A stretch of DNA of 64,000 bases from JAAYUH01 sp964640995. Its GTDB lineage: Bacteria > Caldisericota > Caldisericia > B22-G15. The stretch's first letter is position 1; each line of letters starts with the position of its first letter. The translations under genes were made by a program, and so were the position numbers. The stretch covers positions 372,001 to 436,000 of the forward strand of contig CAZXJJ010000001.1 in the NCBI GenBank assembly GCA_964640995.1, given 5' to 3'. This document shows, piece after piece, positions 25,207 through 34,023 of this stretch. Below the pieces are notes generated by a model. It ran no database searches. It saw only the letters and a list, made by a program, of their open reading frames with translations, and had not been told where the DNA came from.

Positions 25207-25759
25207 TAAACTCTTTTCTCATCTCTTTAATTCTAAAGAGCGCAAATGTAAAAGCAATAAAAAGAAAACCATTAATAAGAGAGACAATGATATTAAATGG
25301 AATGTTAATTGTGTAAATGTAAAGCAGGAGTTCTTTTCTTCCAATTTGAATAAAAAGTGGTACAAAGATTAAGTTTGCAGGAATCATAACTAAAATTCTA
25401 ATTAGAGTTCCAGCAAGAATTGGAAAAAAATAATTTATTGGAAAAACAAATTTTTTAAATTTTTTAAAAAATAATCCAGCAATAAAAACAAATGGAGCAA
25501 CTGCTAGAAAGTTCATGAGTGATCCTATAATTCCACTTTCCTGTTTTGTGAAATAAAAAAGAATAACCTTTACAAGTGTTACAAGAACTCCCGTTGTCGG
25601 AGAAATGAAAAATGCAGCAAAAAGAGTGAAAATTTCTGATGGGTCAAATTGAAGATAAGGTGCAGATGCAAAAATTGGAATTTGAATAAAATACATAGAA
25701 ATAAAAGAAAGCGCAGCAAGTAAAGCACCAAGAACAATGTCTCTTGTTTTTTTTCTCAT
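25190..25759 (-). CDS. ribU: Riboflavin ECF transporter S component
   Basis: This 189-residue membrane protein has about six helices and the RibU signature APYLQFDPSEIFTLFAAFFISPTTG near residues 33-57. It binds riboflavin and needs the shared ECF energising module, which is not in this window. The ATG is preceded by AGGAGGGAAAG. The RFN riboswitch immediately upstream confirms the substrate. No riboflavin biosynthesis genes are nearby, which suggests that this organism depends at least partly on uptake. Confidence 0.94.
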   Translation of the reverse strand: MRKKTRDIVLGALLAALSFISMYFIQIPIFASAPYLQFDPSEIFTLFAAFFISPTTGVLVTLVKVILFYFTKQESGIIGSLMNFLAVAPFVFIAGLFFKKFKKFVFPINYFFPILAGTLIRILVMIPANLIFVPLFIQIGRKELLLYIYTINIPFNIIVSLINGFLFIAFTFALFRIKEMRKEFIDVKG

Positions 25760-25761
25760 CT

Positions 25762-25789
25762 TTCCCTCCTTTTGACTTCGGGGAGGGAA
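25762..25789 (-). promoter_or_regulatory. Ribosome-site sequestering hairpin of the ribU leader
   Basis: The ribU ribosome site GGAGGGAA (25762-25769, minus strand) is perfectly complementary over 8 bases to TTCCCTCC just upstream (25782-25789), with a 12-base loop. The upstream arm begins at the 3' edge of the RFN aptamer and shares two bases with the P1 helix, so ligand binding could control access of ribosomes. There is no U-run, so translational control is more likely than termination. Confidence 0.7.
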
Positions 25790-25940
25790 CCTTCTCCCAT
25801 CCGGACTTTTACCGTCGGCTCGGGAATCTCACCCAAATCTGCAACCCTATCTTTTGAAGAGAGGTTGCTCGTGGGCTAAGGTTGAGTTAAACTAACTCAA
25901 CCCATTACCACCGGTAGGGAATTCCACCCAACCCCGAAGG
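25776..25940 (-). ncRNA. FMN riboswitch (RFN element)
   Basis: The minus strand carries the RFN core: GGGTGGAATTCCCTACCGG, TGGTAATGG, AGCCCACGAGC, GGGTGAGATTCCCGAGCCGA, CGGT and AGTCCGGATGGGAGAAGG. P1 is closed by CTTCGGGG at the 5' end (25933-25940) and CCCCGAAG at the 3' end (25776-25783). A variable arm GGTTGAGTTAGTTTAACTCAACC forms a perfect stem. It lies just before ribU and should turn it off when FMN is abundant. Confidence 0.96.
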
Positions 25941-25982
25941 TTTTTTAATCAACTTTAATAATTTTAGCACAAAGATTCTTTT

Positions 25983-26891
25983 TTAATCAATTTTATTTAG
26001 ATACACACTTCCATTTGAAGTTTTAATTACTAAAATATCACCCCCATTATTTAACCTTCCTTTAAGATATGTATCTTTTAATGTATCAATATTTACATTC
26101 AAATATTTTACATCGATTTTTCCATTTGAAGTTTCAATGTCAAGATTCAAATTTAGGTCACTTTTTATATTCACATAAACTGAACTATTTGAAGTTATAA
26201 ATTTAGCGCCACCCTCTTTTAAGGAATATAAATCAACTTCAATTTTTCCATTTGAAGTTTTAAGGTCACCAACTTTCTTTGTTCTTATAACTTCAATTGC
26301 ACCATTTGAAGTTTCTGAACTTATCAAAAAATCACATCCATCAACTAAAATTTTTCCATTTGAAGTGTAAAGATTTGCTGAACCAGAAATATTTATTAAT
26401 TCAATTCTTCCATTTGACGTATCGCATCTTATATTTCCAATATGATTTGTTGCCTTTATATACCCATTTGAACTTTTAAGAGAAGAGTCTCCCTTCAGGT
26501 CAACAATCTCGATGCTTCCATTTGAGGTCAAAATCTCTTTTAAGATAATTTTGTCTGGAACTTTAATGTTATATGTTATCGAAACCTGTGGATTTTCTTT
26601 TAATTTAATAGATTTAATTTTTATTTCACCATTTTTCTCAATCTCAATTTTAACTTTACTTAACTCACTTTTACCAATTAAGCTCTTCTTTTCGGCAAAA
26701 ACTGAAATTTTATTTTCACTCCATTTTGTAATTGTTACACTTCCATTGAAATTATCAACTAAAAGAAATTTCTCTTCTTGAATAACAAACTCATCTTTAA
26801 ACTCTTCAACAAAAGGAGTTGGAATTTTTTCAATACATGATGCAAAAATAAAAATCAAACTCACAGAAATTACAGCTAAAACCTTTTTCAA
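25983..26891 (-). CDS. DUF4097-like repeat lipoprotein
   Basis: This 302-residue protein has a signal peptide with a lipobox FASC (Cys about residue 19). From about residue 118 on it consists of ten repeats of roughly 17-22 residues, seven of them carrying exact TSNG followed by (K/S/R/A)I or V and a hydrophobic strand; variants are SSNG, TSNS and NNGG. This pattern fits the right-handed beta-helix/adhesin-like fold of DUF4097/DUF2807 proteins. A surface, lipid-anchored structural or sensory role is inference. It forms its own unit between the RFN leader and lpdA. Confidence 0.8.
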   Translation of the reverse strand: MKKVLAVISVSLIFIFASCIEKIPTPFVEEFKDEFVIQEEKFLLVDNFNGSVTITKWSENKISVFAEKKSLIGKSELSKVKIEIEKNGEIKIKSIKLKENPQVSITYNIKVPDKIILKEILTSNGSIEIVDLKGDSSLKSSNGYIKATNHIGNIRCDTSNGRIELINISGSANLYTSNGKILVDGCDFLISSETSNGAIEVIRTKKVGDLKTSNGKIEVDLYSLKEGGAKFITSNSSVYVNIKSDLNLNLDIETSNGKIDVKYLNVNIDTLKDTYLKGRLNNGGDILVIKTSNGSVYLNKID

Positions 26892-26975
26892 ATCTAGCCT
26901 CCTTCAAATTTTATTTTTATCTGACACTATATTATATTTTAATTTTTTGTTTTAATTTATATCCTAAAATTAAGT

Positions 26976-28376
26976 TTAAATTGGTTTGTTAAGTATATGA
27001 ATTGCTTCACCAATGGAAGCTTTTGATGCTTCCATAATAACTTCTGAAAGAGTTGGGTGAGGGTGAATTGTGTCTCCAATTTCCTTTAGAGTTAATCCAC
27101 TCTTAATTGCAAGAGCAATTTCAGAAATTAAATTAGATGCTTCAGGCCCAACTATCTGACCTCCAAGAACTTTTCCATCTCTCTTTCTTCCAATTATTTT
27201 TACAAATCCTTCTATCTCATTCATAGAAAGTGCCTTTCCATTTGCACTAAAAGGAAATTCTCCAACTAAAACTTCAATTTCTCTCTCTTTTGCTTCTTCT
27301 TCTGTTAAACCGCAGGAAGCAATTTCAGGTTTTGAAAAAATAACCCAAGGAATCGCTTCATAATTTATTCTTGTCTCTTTTCCAGAAATAATTTCTGCAA
27401 CAACCTCACCCTCTTTAAATGCTTTATGTGCAAAAAGTTGACCCCCAACAATATCACCAATTGCATAAAAATTAGGAATATTTGTTCTTAAATATTCATC
27501 AACTAAAACTCTTCCTTTATCTAATTTTATTCCGATGCTTTCAAGCCCAATGTTATCTGTATTTAATTTCCTTCCAATTGATAAAAGAACTTTATCGCTT
27601 TCAATAACTTCACCACTTTCAAGAGTAGAATATGTTTTTTCATTTTTAACTTCAACTTTTTCAATTTTCTTTCCTGTAATAATTTTTATCCCTCTTTTTG
27701 TCAATAATCTCTCTATAAGAGTTGCAATTTTTTTATCTTTTAAAGTTGGAACAACTTGAGACATCATTTCAACAATTGTTACATTTGAACCAAATGAATT
27801 ATAAAAAATTCCAAATTCAATTCCAATTGCCCCTGCACCTACAATTAAAATATTTTCTGTAATTTCTCTTAAAGATAAAGCATCATCTGAGTTTAAAATG
27901 AATTTATGGTCAACCTCTATTCCTTTTAATTCTCCTGGCTCTGAACCAGTAGCAATAACTATATCTTTTCCTTTTATTAACTCTTTTTGGGTTAAATTTT
28001 CAACTTCAACAACTCCAAAATCAACAATTCTCCCGATCCCCCTTTTAACTACAATTTTCCTTGATTTCAAAAGATACTCAATCCCTCCAATAAGTTTTTT
28101 AACAACTTTTTCCTTAAAATTATGGATTTCATTTATATCATAACTAAATTCACCTGTCTTTATTCCAAATGTTGATGATACTTTAAACTTTGAATAAATT
28201 TCAGCAGAATAAAGAAGTGCTTTTGTTGGAATACAACCCCTATTTAAACAGGTTCCTCCGACTTCTCTTTTTTCAACAATGCAAACCTTTTTACCAAGAT
28301 CAGCAAGTCGAATTGCAGCAACATATCCACCAGGACCACCACCAATAACAATAACATCATATTCTTCCATATTCAC
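26976..28376 (-). CDS. lpdA: Dihydrolipoyl dehydrogenase
   Basis: This 466-residue FAD-disulfide oxidoreductase has an N-terminal FAD site VIGGGPGGYVAAIRLADLGK, redox-active cysteines in GGTCLNRGCIPTKAL (CX4C), an NAD site ILIVGAGAIGIEFG and the C-terminal His-Glu dyad in HPHPTLSEVIMEA. Length is typical. It reoxidises lipoamide in 2-oxoacid dehydrogenase or glycine cleavage complexes, but no E1, E2 or H-protein gene lies next to it. It is preceded by a weak ribosome site and stands alone. Confidence 0.94.
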   Translation of the reverse strand: MNMEEYDVIVIGGGPGGYVAAIRLADLGKKVCIVEKREVGGTCLNRGCIPTKALLYSAEIYSKFKVSSTFGIKTGEFSYDINEIHNFKEKVVKKLIGGIEYLLKSRKIVVKRGIGRIVDFGVVEVENLTQKELIKGKDIVIATGSEPGELKGIEVDHKFILNSDDALSLREITENILIVGAGAIGIEFGIFYNSFGSNVTIVEMMSQVVPTLKDKKIATLIERLLTKRGIKIITGKKIEKVEVKNEKTYSTLESGEVIESDKVLLSIGRKLNTDNIGLESIGIKLDKGRVLVDEYLRTNIPNFYAIGDIVGGQLFAHKAFKEGEVVAEIISGKETRINYEAIPWVIFSKPEIASCGLTEEEAKEREIEVLVGEFPFSANGKALSMNEIEGFVKIIGRKRDGKVLGGQIVGPEASNLISEIALAIKSGLTLKEIGDTIHPHPTLSEVIMEASKASIGEAIHILNKPI

Positions 28377-28429
28377 CTCTGAAGTTTTATAAAATTTTTT
28401 ACAATAGAATTATAACTGAATTTAAAATA

Positions 28430-29374
28430 TTATTTTGGATATGTTATTGTAACTATTTGTTTTTTGGGATCCCACTCAACACTACAACCTAAACTTTCCG
28501 CAACAAATCTTACTGGAAGAAGAGTTCTTCCATCTTTTATAACTGGAACAACCTTAGGGTTATTTGGATCAATTGGGGCATCTTTTCCATTTAATTTTGC
28601 AATATTTTTTCCAATCCATAGTTCAACTTTTGTATTTGATAGATTAACAGTGACTTTTCTTTCATTTCCATCCCAACCGACCTCTGCACCAAGTGGTTCT
28701 GCAATCCACCTTATTGGTAAAAGTGTTCTTCCCTCAATAATAACTGGTGAAACATCAATAACTCTTTGAGAATCATTTACGTACATTGTTCTATCTCCAA
28801 TTTTTAATTTTAAAACTACCTTTTGAACAGGTGGTGTTATAACACTTTGCCTTTTTAAAACAATAACTCCACTTCCTCTATCATAGTGCCTTGCGTTAAA
28901 ATTGTCATCATTTGCAAGAGCCCAAATGATTTTAATCTCTTTGTCAATTTTTAAGACAGCATCATATTTATCTTTCGTATCAAGAGGCCTTCTAAATTCA
29001 ATTATTGTAAATCCATCCTTCTCTTCACCTTTTATATCATAAATATCTGTTTTTCCTCCGAGAGTGGTATCCTCAGGATGTGGTCCATAAAGTCCTGTAG
29101 AATATGCATCAAAAGCATAAACATTGCCCTTAACAACATATCCAATAACCATATCTGCGTCTTTCATTGCTTGTGATGGTTCAAAACCAATTGATACATA
29201 TCCTAAGGTTTTACCTTCCATTCTAAAATAAACATCCTCATTAACTATTTTGTAATATAGTTTAAATCTATCACCACTTTGAAATGCTAATGTATAATCA
29301 TCATTTGAGAAAGAAATTTTAAATATTGGTAAAAAAATAATCGATATTAAAAATAAAACTATTAATCTTTTCAT
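28430..29374 (-). CDS. Secreted DOMON domain plus copper-amine-oxidase-N-like domain protein
   Basis: The start is set at the ATG at 29374, which has AGGAGG 7 bases upstream; a longer frame begins at 29425 without one. The 314-residue protein has a signal peptide (MKRLIVLFLISIIFL) and a DOMON domain at about 26-171. The latter has a Met (M52 in YFRMEG) and a His (H163 in NARHYDRGSG) placed like the haem ligands of cytochrome-type DOMON domains. Two tandem copper-amine-oxidase N-terminal-like repeats follow (EGRTLLPIRWIAEPLGAEV, DGRTLLPVRFVAESLGCSV), a domain thought to bind the cell wall or surface. An exported redox or sugar-binding role is inference. Confidence 0.8.
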   Translation of the reverse strand: MKRLIVLFLISIIFLPIFKISFSNDDYTLAFQSGDRFKLYYKIVNEDVYFRMEGKTLGYVSIGFEPSQAMKDADMVIGYVVKGNVYAFDAYSTGLYGPHPEDTTLGGKTDIYDIKGEEKDGFTIIEFRRPLDTKDKYDAVLKIDKEIKIIWALANDDNFNARHYDRGSGVIVLKRQSVITPPVQKVVLKLKIGDRTMYVNDSQRVIDVSPVIIEGRTLLPIRWIAEPLGAEVGWDGNERKVTVNLSNTKVELWIGKNIAKLNGKDAPIDPNNPKVVPVIKDGRTLLPVRFVAESLGCSVEWDPKKQIVTITYPK

Positions 29375-29469
29375 AAAAAACCTCCTATTTATAATTATAA
29401 CAAATTTAAAAAAATTAAATTTCATAATTTTTGCTCTTTTTGTTTTATAATTAACAATAGGAGAATTAA

Positions 29470-30114
29470 ATGAAAATTATACTTTTGTTGCTTTATTTTG
29501 CTTTTCTTTTAGCCGATCTCCTTTTAGTTCATTTCAAACTTTATAAATATAGAATATTCTCAAAAACTCTCCTTATGCCAATTTTAATACTTTATTATAT
29601 TTTTTCTTCAAAAAACATAATTTTCACTATTATTATTGCACTTTTTATGAGTTTTCTTGGAGATACATTTCTTCTTTTCGAAAACAAAAAAACCTTTTTT
29701 AAATTGGGATTGTTTTCTTTTCTTCTTTCACATATCTTTTATTTGTTAACATTTTTAATAACATCAAATTTTTTAAAAGATAAAGTTCCTTTTTATATAT
29801 TTATTTTTTTTATTCCATATCTTCTTTATGGATTATTTTTTTATAGATCACTATTTCCTGAAATAGAAGAAGTAAAAAGAGAGATTTTAATGTACATAAT
29901 TGTTATTATTTTAATGAGTTTCTTTACAATTCCAAGATTTTACATATTTTCACTAAAAAATTCTCTACTAGTTTTTATTGGTTCAATTCTTTTTATAATT
30001 TCTGATTCACTTCTTTCTCTTCAAATTTTCAAAGAAAAAATAAAGAAGAACTCAATTTTAATAATGCTAAATTATGGGTTAGCACAATTTTTAATTGTTT
30101 CGGGATTTATTTAG
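29470..30114 (+). CDS. YhhN/TMEM86-family membrane protein (lysoplasmalogenase-like)
   Basis: This 214-residue protein has about seven to eight membrane helices and the family's motif pieces SKTLLMPILI, FLGDTFLLFE, SDSLLSLQIF and the C-terminal YGLAQFLIVSG. Some members cleave the vinyl-ether bond of lysoplasmalogens; plasmalogens occur in anaerobic bacteria, so such a role is possible but unproven here. It is divergent from the DOMON protein gene and ends 23 bases before pckG. Confidence 0.82.
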   Translation: MKIILLLLYFAFLLADLLLVHFKLYKYRIFSKTLLMPILILYYIFSSKNIIFTIIIALFMSFLGDTFLLFENKKTFFKLGLFSFLLSHIFYLLTFLITSNFLKDKVPFYIFIFFIPYLLYGLFFYRSLFPEIEEVKREILMYIIVIILMSFFTIPRFYIFSLKNSLLVFIGSILFIISDSLLSLQIFKEKIKKNSILIMLNYGLAQFLIVSGFI

Positions 30115-30137
30115 TTAAAATATAAATGGAGGTTAGA

Positions 30138-32015
30138 ATGACTCAATATTTAGAAGAATTAACTCAAAAATTTAATGAAGAGAGTTTAAAAAGGTTAAAA
30201 GAAATCAAAAGCAAGGGAGTTCATGAATTTATTGAAAAATTTTTAAAGATATTAAATCCTAAAAAAGTTTATGTATCTATTGGAACTCAAGAAGACAAAG
30301 AATATATTAAAAGAAGAGCAATCGAAGAGAAAGAAGAGGAGCCACTTAAAATTCCAAATCATACAATTCACTTTGATGGATATTATGATCAGGGAAGAGA
30401 TAAGAAAAACACAAAATTTATGGTTTCACCAGATACAGATTTAGACCCAGATTTAAATCTTATTTTAAGAGATGAGGGTGAAAAAGAATTAAATGATCTC
30501 ATGAAAGATATTTGTAAAGATAGAGAAGTTTATATACTCTTTAAAACACTTGGACCAAAAAATTCAATTTTCACAATTCCATGCATTCAGATAACAGATT
30601 CCCCTTATGTTGCTCACTCAGAAAATCTTCTTTATAGAGATGGATATGAAGATTTTTTGAAACTAAAAGATCAGGATGAGTTTTTCAGATTTGTACATTC
30701 AGAAGGAGAGTTAGGTGAGAACAGAACAAGTAAAAATATAGATAAAAGAAGAATATATATTGATGTTGATAAAAAAATTGTTTACTCAATTAACACTCAA
30801 TATGGTGGAAATTCAATTGGTTTAAAGAAATTGGCACTTCGACTTGCAATTAAAAAAGCATATCTTGAGGGTTGGCTTTGTGAACATATGTTAATTATTG
30901 GAATAAATGGTCCTAATGGAAGAGTAACATATCTTACTGGCGCTTTTCCATCTTTATGTGGTAAAACTTCAACTGCAACTCTTATGGGAGAAAGATTGGT
31001 TGGAGATGATATAGCAATTATTAAAAATGTAAATGGAGAAGCAAGAGCAGCAAATTTTGAAAAAGGAATGTTTGGAATAATTATGGGAATAAACTCAAAG
31101 GATGACCCATATATTTGGGAAGTTTTAAATTCTCCATTTGAAGTTATTTTCTCAAATGTTTTAAAACTTCCTGATGGTTCAGTTTATTGGATTGGAAAAG
31201 ATGGAGAAGTTCCAGAAAGAGGATATAACCATTCTGGCGAATGGTTTATAGGAAAAAAAGATAAAGAAGGAAAAGAAATTGATCCATCACACAAGAATGC
31301 GAGATTTACATTTGAACTTAAAAACTTAAAAAATTGTGACCCTGTTCTTGAAGACCCAAATGGAGTTGTTATAAAAGGATTTATTTATGGAGGAAGAGAT
31401 TCAGACACATGGATTCCGGTTTGTGAGGCATTCAATTATCAACACGGAATTATTATGAAAGGTGCATCTTTAGAATCTGAAACAACTGCTGCAACTCTTG
31501 GAAAAGAAGGGGTTAGAGAGTATAACCCAATGGCAAACCTCGATTTTTTATCTATTCCAATTGGAAAATATATTCAGATGAATCTTGATTTTGGAAAGGG
31601 TCTTAAGACTCCTCCAAGAATTTATGGAGTAAATTATTTCTTAAAAGATAAAGATGGAAATTGGCTCAATGATAAACTTGATAAAAAAGTTTGGCTAAAG
31701 TGGATTGAATTAAGATGTAATGGGGATATTGGTGGAGTTGAGATACCAGTTGGAATTATTCCAAAATATGAAGACCTAAAGAGACTGTTTTCAGAAGTTC
31801 TTTTAAAAGATTACTCAAAAGATGATTATATAAAGCAATTCACAATTAGAATTCCAGAAAACTTATCAAAAATTGAGAGAATCGAAAAAATCTACAGAGA
31901 AAAAGTAAAAGACACCCCCGAAATTGTATTTATTGAACTAAATAATGAAAAAGAAAGATTGCTCAAAGCAAAGGAGAAATTCGGCGACTACATAAACCCA
32001 TTTGATTTATATTAA
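30138..32015 (+). CDS. pckG: Phosphoenolpyruvate carboxykinase (GTP)
   Basis: This enzyme of about 625 residues interconverts oxaloacetate + GTP and PEP + GDP + CO2. The kinase loop GAFPSLCGKTSTATLMGE contains the mobile Cys of the GTP class, and YGGNSIGLKKLALRLA, RDSDTWIPVCEAFNYQHG and NPMANLDFLSIPIGKY are the usual landmarks. An earlier ATG at 30126 is in frame, but the GGAGG at 30128-30132 lies 5 bases before the ATG at 30138, so the latter is chosen. It acts in gluconeogenesis or anaplerosis and stands as its own unit. Confidence 0.95.
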   Translation: MTQYLEELTQKFNEESLKRLKEIKSKGVHEFIEKFLKILNPKKVYVSIGTQEDKEYIKRRAIEEKEEEPLKIPNHTIHFDGYYDQGRDKKNTKFMVSPDTDLDPDLNLILRDEGEKELNDLMKDICKDREVYILFKTLGPKNSIFTIPCIQITDSPYVAHSENLLYRDGYEDFLKLKDQDEFFRFVHSEGELGENRTSKNIDKRRIYIDVDKKIVYSINTQYGGNSIGLKKLALRLAIKKAYLEGWLCEHMLIIGINGPNGRVTYLTGAFPSLCGKTSTATLMGERLVGDDIAIIKNVNGEARAANFEKGMFGIIMGINSKDDPYIWEVLNSPFEVIFSNVLKLPDGSVYWIGKDGEVPERGYNHSGEWFIGKKDKEGKEIDPSHKNARFTFELKNLKNCDPVLEDPNGVVIKGFIYGGRDSDTWIPVCEAFNYQHGIIMKGASLESETTAATLGKEGVREYNPMANLDFLSIPIGKYIQMNLDFGKGLKTPPRIYGVNYFLKDKDGNWLNDKLDKKVWLKWIELRCNGDIGGVEIPVGIIPKYEDLKRLFSEVLLKDYSKDDYIKQFTIRIPENLSKIERIEKIYREKVKDTPEIVFIELNNEKERLLKAKEKFGDYINPFDLY

Positions 32016-32126
32016 TTTTTTAATTTAAAAATTTAAACCTAGGTTACATAAAATTTGGTTTTTAAAAATTTTATAGTAATATAATTTTTGTATTATTAAA
32101 TAAGATTCATATTAGGTGGTAAAAAA

Positions 32127-33628
32127 ATGAATTTAAATAAAAAGAAAGTAATAATTATTGGAGCTGGAGTTGCTGGTTTATTAGCAGGTTGTTATGCTCA
32201 AATGAATGGTTTTGAAACACAAATTTTTGAGAAACATACAAAACCAGGTGGCCTATGTACTTCATGGCAAAGAAAAGGTTAAAACATTGATGGATGTATT
32301 CATTGATTAGTAGGTTCATCATCAACATCACCATTTTATTCTTTGTGGGAAGAGGTTGGAGCAGTTCAAGGGAAAGAGTTTATATATTTTGATGAATATC
32401 TTAAATATGAAACAGAAGAAGGATATATTTTATCTTTTCTATCAAATATTGATATTCTTGAAAAACATTTTTTAGATTTTGCACCTGAAGATAGAGAGGT
32501 TATTAGTGATTTTGTAGAATTATCAAGAAAATTAATTAAATTTAGTCAACCGCTTGAAAAACCACCAGAACTTTACACCTTAGTTGATGGTTTAAAAATA
32601 ATACCAAAAATGGCACCATATATGAGTTTAATGAGTAAATGGTCAAAAGTTTCAATTTCAGATTTTGCTCAAAAAATAAAAAATAAAAATTTAAGAAATC
32701 TTTTAATAAGAGCATGGTATCCAGATTTTCAAATATATTTTCTTTCAATGACTCTTGCATGGTTACATAAAAAAGAAGCAGGATACCCACTAGGTGGCTC
32801 ACTTTCTTTTTCTCAAAGCATTGAGAAAAGATTTTTAGAACTTGGTGGAAAAATAAACTATAGGTCTCCTATAAAAAAGATTCTTGTTAAAGATGAAAGT
32901 GCAATAGGAGTTGAACTTGAAGATGGAAGCAAACATTATGGAGATATTGTTATTTCTGCTAGAGATTTATATAAAACCATATTTTACATGCTTGATGGTA
33001 AATATATAAATGAAAAAATCAAAAACTTTTTGAGATGCCAACATTTTCTCCTCTTTTATATATATCTTTAGGTTTAGATCTTGACTTAAAAGATATACCA
33101 ATCTCAATTATGGGTTTTGATATTCCTATAAATAAACCAATCAAAATTGGAGATAAAGAGGAAACTCGAATGAAAATTCGCTCTCACAATTTCGATCCAA
33201 CTTTAACTCCACATGGTAAAACTCTATTAACAGTTGTTTTTAACACAGATTATGACTATTGGAGAAAGCTTTATGAAAACAAAGAAGAATACAAAAATGA
33301 GAAAACAAGGATATTTGAATATGTTTTAACAAATTTAGAGAAAAGATTTCCTCAAATATCAAATAAAGTTGAAATTTGGGATATATCAACACCTGTTACA
33401 TTTGAGAGATACACTGAAAATTATAGAGGTTCATTTGAAGGATGGCTTTTAACCCCTCAAAACTCAAATTTAAGAGTTCCAAGAACTTTTCCAAATCTTA
33501 AAAATTTTTACATTGCAGGTCACTGGACTCTTCCAGGAGGAGGCCTTCCAACTGCACTTTTAACAGCCAGCTGGATTTTGCAAACAATTTGTTATCATAA
33601 TAATAAAAAATTCATTGCATTTAAATAG
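32127..33628 (+). pseudogene. Phytoene-desaturase-like FAD oxidoreductase, disrupted
   Basis: The gene opens with AGGTGG, an ATG at 32127 and the dinucleotide fold KVIIIGAGVAGLLAGCYAQ. It then meets TAA at 32280-32282 (KG-stop-NIDGCIH, where relatives have Tyr or Phe) and TGA at 32304-32306 (CIH-stop-LVGSS, where relatives have Trp). The frame is then open to near 33030, where loss of one base shifts it. The rest (MPTFSPLLYISLGL) is intact, with the FAD-binding end PRTFPNLKNFYIAGHWTLPGGG. About 500 residues in all would match COG1233 carotenoid-type oxidoreductases. Two single-base stops and one indel suggest recent loss. Confidence 0.85.
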
Positions 33629-33717
33629 AAAAGTTCATACTAGATAAAATGTTTTTAAATTATAGAAAAATTAGTAAAATATAATTTGTAAGTTTTTTAT
33701 TAGAAAGGAGATTTGAC

Positions 33718-34017
33718 ATGAGAATAGAGGACCTTGTTAGAGACTTGAAGAGTTATAAAGATTATGAAAATGCGAAAGAACTCATTGAGGATATTTATGA
33801 AGAACTTCAAACACTCGACAATTATGATGTATTTGAGGTTTTGGAAGAGTTGTATGATGAGGATGAATTAAGAGAAATTTTATTAGAAAAAATAAAAGAA
33901 AGAGAAGAAGAAATAGAAGAGATTATCAAAGAGATTGAAGAAGAAGGTTTTGAAGAGGAAGAAGAATTAAAAGAAGATATTTGGGAAGAAGAGGATTTTG
34001 AAGAAGAAGATAGATAA
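33718..34017 (+). CDS. Highly acidic small protein upstream of larE
   Basis: This 99-residue protein is read with a good GAAAGGAG site 7 bases before the ATG. By eye nearly half of its residues are Glu or Asp, and the last 40 are almost only Glu, Asp, Lys and Ile, ending EEDFEEEDR. Predicted to be one or two long helices or coiled coil, with no Cys or His, so it is not a classical metal site. It ends 6 bases before larE and is probably co-transcribed with the nickel-pincer cofactor genes. No family is recognised; an acidic partner or chaperone is only a guess. Confidence 0.7.
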   Translation: MRIEDLVRDLKSYKDYENAKELIEDIYEELQTLDNYDVFEVLEELYDEDELREILLEKIKEREEEIEEIIKEIEEEGFEEEEELKEDIWEEEDFEEEDR

Positions 34018-34023
34018 ACTTTA

